Source: Aplectana chamaeleonis
Taxonomy: Eukaryota; Nematoda; Chromadorea; Rhabditida; Cosmocercidae
Direction of reading: 5' to 3'
DNA: 64,000 nt
Assembly: GCA_029168955.1 (NCBI GenBank)
Contig: JAPDOI010001856.1
Span: 62,001 to 126,000 of the forward strand
The notes under the pieces are model-generated. The model saw nothing but the letters and a program-made list of their open reading frames with translations. It was not told the DNA's origin and ran no database searches. Position numbers and translations under genes: made by a program. Each line of letters starts with the position of its first letter. The stretch's first letter is position 1. Of this stretch, positions 48,701 through 57,700 are shown one piece after another.

Positions 48701-51700
48701 GATGCAACAAGCAAACGATCCTGACCACGTATAAGGCTATTGTGCAACCCGCCTTGGAGTATGCTGCGCCAGTCTGGCAGCACATCGTGTCGGACACCTC
48801 TTGGTCCAAGCTGCAGCGCGTCCAAAATTGTGCTCTGCGAATTGCAACGGGCTGCTCTAGAAGCTCTCCAATTGAGCACTTACACGCCGAGGCTCGCATA
48901 TTGCCAGTTAGAGACCACTGCCAACTCCAGACGCAACAAATGTACATTAACATCGTGAAACAGCCGAATCATCCATCGCGAAGAGTACTGAACCCGGTGA
49001 GAGAGAGAGACGTATCAGAAAGCCTTTCGCCGATGCTCCGTCGAAAATGGATTTGCAGAGATGGACCGATGCGCAACAAGAACGCCTCCATCTCTTGCGC
49101 GCGGAGCATACCCGATTCGTGAAGGAACATTTGCGCAGAGTTGCCATAAACTCCATCCTGGGAGTCGCACCTCCGAAGGTCAGCGAGACAAAGATGGAAC
49201 TTGGCAGGCGTGCCAGGTGCACCCTCGAATCGTTACGCTGTGGACACTCCCCCATGCTTATGTCATATTTGCATAGGATTGACAACAGCAAACCTGACGA
49301 GTGCCCTGATTGCGGTAGTCAAGGGCATACTACTGCGCACCTGTTCCATTGCCCAAAGAGACCGACTACATTAACGACAATAGATCTGTGGACGAACCCT
49401 GTGCTAGTGGCCGAGTTTCTGAACCTATGACGGAACCCCTCTCCGTGGCTGCAAAGAAGAAGAAGAAGCACACAAGCAAGGCTAACATGTAACACAGAGG
49501 AGAAATGAGGCTACAGTGTATCACAAGACAGACCTGGTTTCGAAATGAGGCTACCAAAGTCATCCGCGTACGCGAAGCGCTTGTTGGATTGGAGCGCGAC
49601 GACAGCACAAAGGTTAACCCCTGGGTAAACCTTAACCATAGGCGTTCAAGCAGTAACGTTGTGAAAAGTTGATAGACAAGCTAAAGTTATACTAGTACAC
49701 TCTTTCAAGTTTTTCGAATTTCGCCTTTAAAATGGATCGATGCGTTGTGGTAATTCAGTGGAATCCACCGATTTCCACAACGGTTAACACAACGTGAAAC
49801 GGGTTTGACTAACTCTAGTTTTTTAATTCATTTAACTTATGGGTGTGTTTTATATCAATGAGTGCAGAATTTAATGAGGATTTCAGTTTGTTTTTCAAAA
49901 TTTGAAAAATCGAAAAATAAAATTTAGTTTGGCGTTGTGGAAAAATTTTTATCTACGAAAAATCGCGATAAGTCTCTCAAACCTGGAACGTAACTGAGTT
50001 GAGAGGTTATCTTAGTCCCTAAATGTAGGTAAGATGTTAGTAATAGGTTATTTTCTCAATTTTATATGCTAACACTTCATTTTGTTGTGTGCACATTGCA
50101 TTTAATTGCCCTAATTGCTCTAATCGCAGACGCAGTATCTAAAATATTCATTTCATTTCTTGATTTTGAATCCCATTTTTGATTTCGAACTCTTTTCTGA
50201 CTTCATTTTTGAATTTTAGCTCCAGTTCTGCTCCTGTTTTGTCCACCTCATAGTTCTTTTCTGGCAAGCTCTATCAACTTGTTTTCCCACACTTGACAAA
50301 CAGATTCTTTTTGTTCAAGCAGTGCCCTATTTTAATGTAGATTTCTGCATGCTGGGATGGATGCTTCTACTCACCCTGGTGACTTTTTCCTACCACGAGC
50401 CTTCATGCTACCCGTTTATAAACGAAGTGAACACGCTATAATTCATAACTAAAACTCGCTCGCAATTCTCTAATACCGGACCATAGATCAACCTCGGCTT
50501 CATCGGGATCAGAATCAGCTTGCTGCCGAGATGTCGTACGTTCGTGCCGTGGCAGTGTGGAGGGAAGAAGATCGCCTCCGTGCAAACCGACGTCAACCCC
50601 TCCGAGAAGAGGGTTTTTGTCATGGGAGAGGTGCTGGTCGGCCGCAGCTCTCCTGAGGAGTTTACTACAAAGGGCCGGCGTCGAGAGGAATCCAGGTCCA
50701 GCGCAGAAGTACCTATGCGCCACGTGCGGCAAGGATGTCAACTGGAGACATACCAGCGTCCAGTGCTTCGGATGCCAAAGGTGGGTGCACTTCTCCTGTT
50801 CGGGCCTCAGTTCTGTGAGGCATCATGACTCATCCTTTCGTTGTGTTCCATGCTCTGCCCCCAGCAACTCTGATTCCTCAATTACCAACCGCCCCCTCTC
50901 CATTGTTCACATTTATCTCAACGGCCTTCGCAACAAGTTATCTGAACTCTCTCTATTCGCACGTTCTCATCACCCGGATGTTATCATGGTTCAAGAAACC
51001 AAGCTCTCTCCTTCTACCACTTACCCCCAGCCTAACATCTCCGGGATACACCGCCTATCACATGCCAAGGTCTGCTCTATAAGGGCGGAGTGTCTACTTT
51101 CGTGCAATCTGCCATACCTTCTCATATTATCCCTAATACTCCTAAGGACGGTACTGAGTACATTCCTGTCCACCTCCCCTCGAAACCCCTTTATCTCTAT
51201 TTAACATCTACATTCCTCCTATATCATCTTGTCCCCCCTCTTATAATCCTATTCCTCCTTAAGCAGTTGTTCGACTGCTCACTCTCCCCTTCAGCTGTCT
51301 TTGCGGGTGACTTCAATGCTCACTAACGTTCTGTTCCGCTCTTGATTCTGACGCCAGAGGGGAAGATGTCGAAGAGTGGGCTGGAGGAGTGTGACCTGGT
51401 TATCTTCAATGATGACCAGCCCACTCGTCTCCCCTGCCAACGGCCGACCTTCTAGCCCAGATATCTCTCTTGTGTCATCCAATCTTTCTAATGCTTGCAC
51501 GTGGTCCACATCCACAACTCTCTCCAGTGATCACATTCCCGTCTTTGTCTATATTGATCTCTCTGACTCTCTTGCCCCTTACTCTGGTTTTCGTCATCGT
51601 ACTTATCTTAATTTAGGCCTAGCAGACTGGACCCTGTTCAGAGAAGTTGCACTCCGCCATGCGGTCGACTACCCATGGAATGGTGATGTTCATCAGAAAG

Positions 51701-54700
51701 AGCGCCATCTAACAAGTGCCATCCGCAAGGCCATGAAAGCAGCAATTCCTGAGGGTCGTGTAAAGACCTTTTTTCCAAATGTCAGCAAGGAAATACTGCA
51801 GAAGATAAGAACCAGAGATGGGAAGAGAGCCGCAGACCATCTAGACCCGGAGATTGCTGTGCTGGATAATGAGATCAAGCAGGATCTGGATAACAACAAG
51901 AAGGAATGCTGGGAGAAGTTCACAGAAAAGCTGAATTTCTAGGCGGACGGAACTACGACGTGGAAAGTCTTGAGGAAAATTTCCGGAAAGTCCGCTCCCC
52001 CGATGAGCTCCGCTATTGAGTTTGAGGAGAACATCTTCAAATCAGGGAAAGCGGCTGCTTACGCACTCGGCAAGAACTTTTTCATCACACGCACCAAGCG
52101 AGGCGTGCAAAACAGAGTCACGGTTAGAGAGCCGAGCCGGTTGCCGCTCATGAACGCATCTGAGGCCTTTACTCTCACACAAGTAGAGAAGGCTATCAAA
52201 GAAATGCGGAATTCGAAGGCTATCGGACCTGACGGTATATCCCCAGCCATCCTGGAAGAAGCTTCCACGGAACTTCCACCGATGCTTGCAGATATCATTA
52301 ACACTTCTTTCCGGACCTGCACTCTACCCCAAGCTTGAAGACAGCCAATGTGATACCGTTGCCAAAGCCAGGCAAGTCCCAAAGCACGGCGAAAGCGCTT
52401 TCGACCAATAAGCCGTTTCGTTATCGCCCGTCGCTAAATTAGCTGAAAAGTTGATCGTGAGGGACCTGGCTGATCAAATGAGCGACAGCAGCATCAGTAT
52501 GGGTTCAGGAAACTTCACTCTACTACTACTGCTCTATTGGAGATCGTGAGCTTTGCGGTCGATGGGTTCAACATGAGAAAGCCCCTGAGAACGGTGGTCG
52601 TCGCCCTCGACCTGAGCAAAGCGTTTGACTCTGTTAACTTGGGACTGCTGTACGAGAAACTGCTCAAGTCGTCGCTACCATCATGGCAGAAGCGATGGAT
52701 TGCAGCTTTCACGAAAGGCCGCCGGGCTAAGGTTCTGTTCCAGAATCACGTATCCGATAGCATTCCAATAGCAGCCGGTGTTCCGCAAGGCGGAGTGTTG
52801 TCCCCTGCCCTATTTAGCCTGTATCTTGAGGACATCCCCGAGCCTCCCAATGATGTAAAGATCGTTATGTATGCCGACGACATCACCATCATGTGCCAGG
52901 ACCGTGACCTGCAAATAGCCGCTAACAACATCAGCGCCTATCTCGTCGAGTTGAAGGTCTTCTTCGATAAAATGATGCTCACAGTCTCTGCTGCAAAATC
53001 CTCTGTTTCAGTGTTCACAACAAACACCAAGGAACACAGTGCCCATCCAGATGTCAAATGGGATGGTGACTCGTTGCCAGCAGCCAAATTCCCAAGCTGC
53101 TTGGCCTTATTCTTGATCCGTCACTGAAGTTCCACAAAAACGCGGAACAGAAACAAACAGTCGTCAAGGCTAGGCTTAATATCTTGAGAGCTCTCGGAGG
53201 AACATCATGGAGAAGCAGCCGAGAGACAATATTGAGAACCTACAGAGCAATACTTCAGCCGGCTCTGGAATATGCGGCACCAGTGTGGCAGCACCTGGTG
53301 TCTGGACAGCCCCTGGAATAAGCTGCAGCGTGTACAGAATGCTGCGCTTAGAATTGCTACCGGTTGTGCAAGGAGCTCCCCAATAGAACATCTTCACGCG
53401 GAGGCCTGCATATTGCCGGTCAAGGAGCATTGTGAACTCCAGGCACAGCAGATGTATATTAATGGTCTGAGACAGCCGAATCATCCAACAAAGAGAATCA
53501 TGAAGCCCATAAGAGAGAGATCGATTAGGACGCCGTTCGCCGATGCTCCTCGTAAAGTTGATGCACAGAGATGGGCCGACTCCAACATGGAAAGGCTTCG
53601 TCTTCTGCGTGAGGAGCACACCCAGTTTGTTCGAGGATATCTAACGAAGGCGGCTGTGAACCCTATCTTAGGAGCAGTGCCGCCTCGGGTTTGCGAGTCC
53701 GAGTCTCAACTCGGCAGACCAGCCAGATGTGCTCTTGCCTCGCTGCGCTGTGGTCACTCTATACTGCTCATGTCTTACGTCAACAAGATCGACAGCAGCC
53801 GACCGGACGCATGCCCGGACTGTGGTGCTCCCGGACACGACACGGCGCACTTGTTCATTTGCCCGAAGAGACCTACCTCCTTAACCACAATGGACCTTCG
53901 GACGAATCCTGTCAAGGCCGCCCAGTTCCTCAATCCTATGACAAAACCACTTCGAGGCTGCAGAAGAAGAAGAAGAATCAGCTTCGTAAATCCTCTACGT
54001 TTTGTTACATCTCAAAGATGAGGCAGGTGCTGACGTGTTCGCGGAAAGGTTCATGTTTGTGAGAACAGTTGAAAAAAGACACCGCCAGTATGTTGGCACA
54101 CCAAAGGTGACCATAGGCGATCAAGAATGGATTGGAAGTCGTGCTGTTCAGATTCTCGCTTTATCAAAACCGGGCAGAAGTGGAAGAATCTTTTCATTGA
54201 AGAGACTAATACAATTTGGATTGCAGGAGCTAGTGCACTGGCCTATGTCATCTCAAATTACCCATTTGGCCAGATTATACCAAAATCAGCTGACGCTGTG
54301 TGGCACTCAGTTCTATTTCATTATTTCATCACACCGAATCGTCAATGTCAAAAATTTAATAGAACTACCCCGGAACTCGTCAGCAAGGAGAGTAGCTTTA
54401 GATATTGAATTGGACTACCTAATAAAATTCTGAAAAGGTGTCTTATGATTTCCGACCACTTCCGGAAATTTTCATTTGTCGTCCAGTTTTTTTGCGACCC
54501 TCCCCCCACTCATCATTTTGGAGCCAAAAATTTTGCGACCCCCCGTTGTGGAATTTCACAACCCCGCTTGACCCTGCAACCGCGGAGAACATGTTCATCC
54601 AACCGTACTAGTCTGGGCTGACGAAAAAATTTTAATTTATTACATGTGCAAGCACATGTGATATGACATTAAAAAATCAACAAACTGAACACAATCAATT

Positions 54701-57700
54701 CAATCACTATAAAACGTAAAAAGCAAGACTAAAACACCAATGGTTCCTGTTGAAGATACCGACCGACCACCGTTCTGAAGCCAGCATAGGTAGCCGGCAC
54801 TTGTAACTTCTTACTCAAGCTTAGATAGTCCAATCCGGCACGAATTGTGAAGAAATGCCGCCTTTTTTTGAGAACGAGGCCTTGGAAAGCTAAGTTTGAA
54901 CCTTTGCCCCCTTGTATTCGAACGTATCAGCGTGAAAAACTCGGATAGTTTCAAATCAACAAGCTCGTTCAGCATTTCAAAAACCAGAAACAAATAATTT
55001 TTCCTCCTACGTAAATCAAGGGTGTCCAAGTGCAACCTTTTATTCCTAAGGTAACCCCTGGGTATTGCGCTATAAGAGAATCCCATCGCTCTTAAGAAGA
55101 CTTTCCGCGTAAAACTATTTCGCACCTTTTCTATTTTATCAATAAACTTGCGCTTATGCGGTGAAAAACGCAGGTCTCATACTTCACCATAGAACGTACA
55201 TAAATGTTATATGCTTTGGTCAGTAGATGCGGATCCTTAGACCGCAAGGACTTGAATAATAGAAACAGCCTTTGCTGCGCTTTGGCAGCAATGTGCCCAC
55301 AATGTTCATCAAACGTGAGTTTATTATCAACTATGAATCCAAGGTCCTTGATTTTGTCGACATCTCGATCTGTACATTATTTTTTTTGTAGATGGCTTGT
55401 TGATTAGAATGTCCCAGGTGCAAAACTTTGTTTTCACTACTGACAGAGGAAGACCCCAATTTAGAGACCAGCGATAAACCTTATCAATACCATCTTCTAT
55501 AAACCTAACCCCATCACCGCCTACTTCACCGAACACCTTAATATCATCTGCAACCACTTCACACCTAACACGACAGCGCTCAACGATAGAGGGAGTGTCA
55601 TAAGCATAAATATTAAACAAAATGGGAGACAGGACTCCCCCTTGGGGCACCCCACTTAACGCGCTTCTACAAGCTGAAAAGGAGGAATTTACACGAACCT
55701 GGAAGGTTCTATCCGTCGAAAAGGCTTTAACGCAGCTGACAATAGCTTTGTGGATGCCCAGTATACATTGGACACGAATCGAAAACGGATATCCGAATCA
55801 TTCTGAAAACCATGGTTTTGGATATCCGAGTGCATTTAGACGGATCCCGAGTGGCAGCAAGTAGTACCAGAATAGCAGTGCTTTTATTTTGAATTCATTC
55901 GGATGAATCGGAAATCCGCGACCATCGTTTTTAGAATGATTCGGATATCCGTTTTTCGATTCTGGTCCAATGTATAATGCCCAGTTGTTCAAGTCTGAAA
56001 ATAAGCTTGGTGTGGTCCACTTTATCAAACGCTTTTTCGAAATCAAAATAGATTACATCCACATCCTTTTTACTATCCAAGTTAGCAGGTCACTGATTAA
56101 GTGTTTCGATCATCTGGGTCACAGTGGACTTGCATTTCCTGAAATGTCCTTAAAATAAGGCGTTTTGGTGCTTTTCTCGCCGTTTCTTCGTAATTTTGGT
56201 AACACGGTAGCCAACGCATTGTTTTAAGCGAGAAACTCGGTAACGAAAACATGGTGAACACTGATCTCAAGTGGAGTGAACTCCGTCACCGTCGGGTGCA
56301 CGATAACAGGACTAAATAAGATAACTTGACCTTTATATACGGTTCCGAATTCTGGGCGATGGACGCGAAAGTTCCTCCGTTTGGTTTCTCGTGTCAGAGG
56401 CATAAACACGCTGAGACGGAGACCACACGAATTCATAAAGGCTGTACGTCGCAAGCATAAACCCACAAAACGCAGGCTATTGAAAGTATTATGCAATTTG
56501 TCATTCTAGGTGAGTTACGATTTTTCTTTTTTTTCACGCTTGTTTCTGCTTTATTTTTGTTTCTGACTCGCCTAATATTGCGAATAGGGGTTTTTCTCTG
56601 TGCGCGAGGGGATTTTTTTTTCAATTTCAAAAAAGAATCCAAAGACACACTAACAAGCCCGAATAAACGGCATATTCCTTCACGCATTAAGAAAAGCCCC
56701 TATTTGCGATATTAAAAAGTCAAAAACAAAAATAAAGCAAAAACACGCGTGCAGAAAAGAAAAACCGTAACTCTCCCAGAATACCAGCTGTGCTGTCGAT
56801 CTATGACGAAATCTGGAGAAGCGCCGGGTTTTCCACTGTAGGGCTAGTGTGTCGACCGCAATCGCACCATCGCCATTGCAGTAAACTTTATGCCGTTCGA
56901 AAGAACTAAGAACATTTCAACGATTTAACAAGGGTTCCGTTTTCGGGGTAGAAGACTGTCTTGAAAAAAGTTCTTCTGAGACTTGTGGGGGATAGATAGA
57001 GTAACAATAACGTAGGATGGGTTCTCTGTACTGGCCTTTGGATAGATCAAAAATATAAAAGGTCAATGGAAACTATCTCCTTGCTAGAAGCAGCTGGAGT
57101 GAGTTCATGTGCTCGGCATACATTTAATTACAACGAAATTGCCCTATACAAGGTTTGGCCGGTTGATTCTGACTCATTCGTTTATAAGCCGTCTCTAACC
57201 TTATCGGGCATACCATTCCTCTAATCATCGATTGAGGTTGCCATAACTAAACGAGCAAAGATGGTCGAGAGGATAACGCTATGGAATACTAAACGACTAA
57301 GGAATACTCGAGTTGCCGGTTCGATTCCCGCCGTGCATATTGAGCAAAATTAGTTCTGCATTTATTCGATTCTTTATCCACGAAATTTCTCTTCCACCTT
57401 TTAACTGGCTTTTTCGTTCCTAGTGGATTTATAATTTGTTTCGCATAAATCCCTGTAGTATATGATGATTATCTCACCTTATAAAAACTATTCTTCTCAC
57501 CCTCTTGTGTTAGCATTTCGGGTTCTACAGAAAACTTTGTAATGTGAGCACCTTCCCTCTTGGTATCATTATGCTCAAGTGTGGGAGAGAAGCACGTGTT
57601 TTGAACACATGAAAGTCGTTTGCTAATCAGCGGAGGGAAAGCATTGCCATTGTAAGATGCAAAGCAACTTTTTTTGAATAGCATCATGGCCGCAGTTTTT

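Larger units (their letters stand above)
45110..49466 (+). mobile_element. family A LINE, full length, split by a TIR element
   Basis: AGCACACAA flanks it at 45101-45109 and 49467-49475. The 5' end is CAGCAGCCGAGATGTCGTAC and the 3' end is CTGCAAAGAAGAAGAAG. The insert at 45701-46599 lies within the endonuclease coding part. Confidence 0.85.
44817..54576. mobile_element. hAT-type element with perfect 8-bp duplication, carrying two LINEs
   Basis: The ends are CAGGGTCAAGCGGGG and CCCCGCTTGACCCTG; CAACCGCG flanks at 44809-44816 and 54577-54584. Without the LINEs at 45110-49466 and 50522-53973 it is about 1.9 kb. Small frames at 53990-54430 show no recognised domain. Confidence 0.82.
44520..56266. 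mobile_element. TTAA-type element split by nested insertions
   Basis: The left end is TTAA-AGCAGTGTTCACGAT at 44516; 44520-44816 matches 30917-31219. The right part 54585-56266 matches 34056-34232 (GAGAACATGTTCATCCAAC, TTTCTTCGTAATTTTGG), with a decayed end ATGGTGAACACTGAT. A hAT element (44817-54576) and a CR1-like fragment (about 54630-56150) interrupt it. The right boundary is approximate. Confidence 0.65.

Noticed and set aside
53990..54433. 143-codon frame after the second family A LINE
   Set aside because: It starts in the LINE target duplication and shows no recognisable domain; probably hAT interior sequence.
57250..57345. tRNA gene with B-box GGTTCGATTCCC
   Set aside because: Acceptor-stem halves (GCAAAGA and CGTGCAT) do not pair and no proper anticodon arm forms. 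At best a tRNA-derived repeat.
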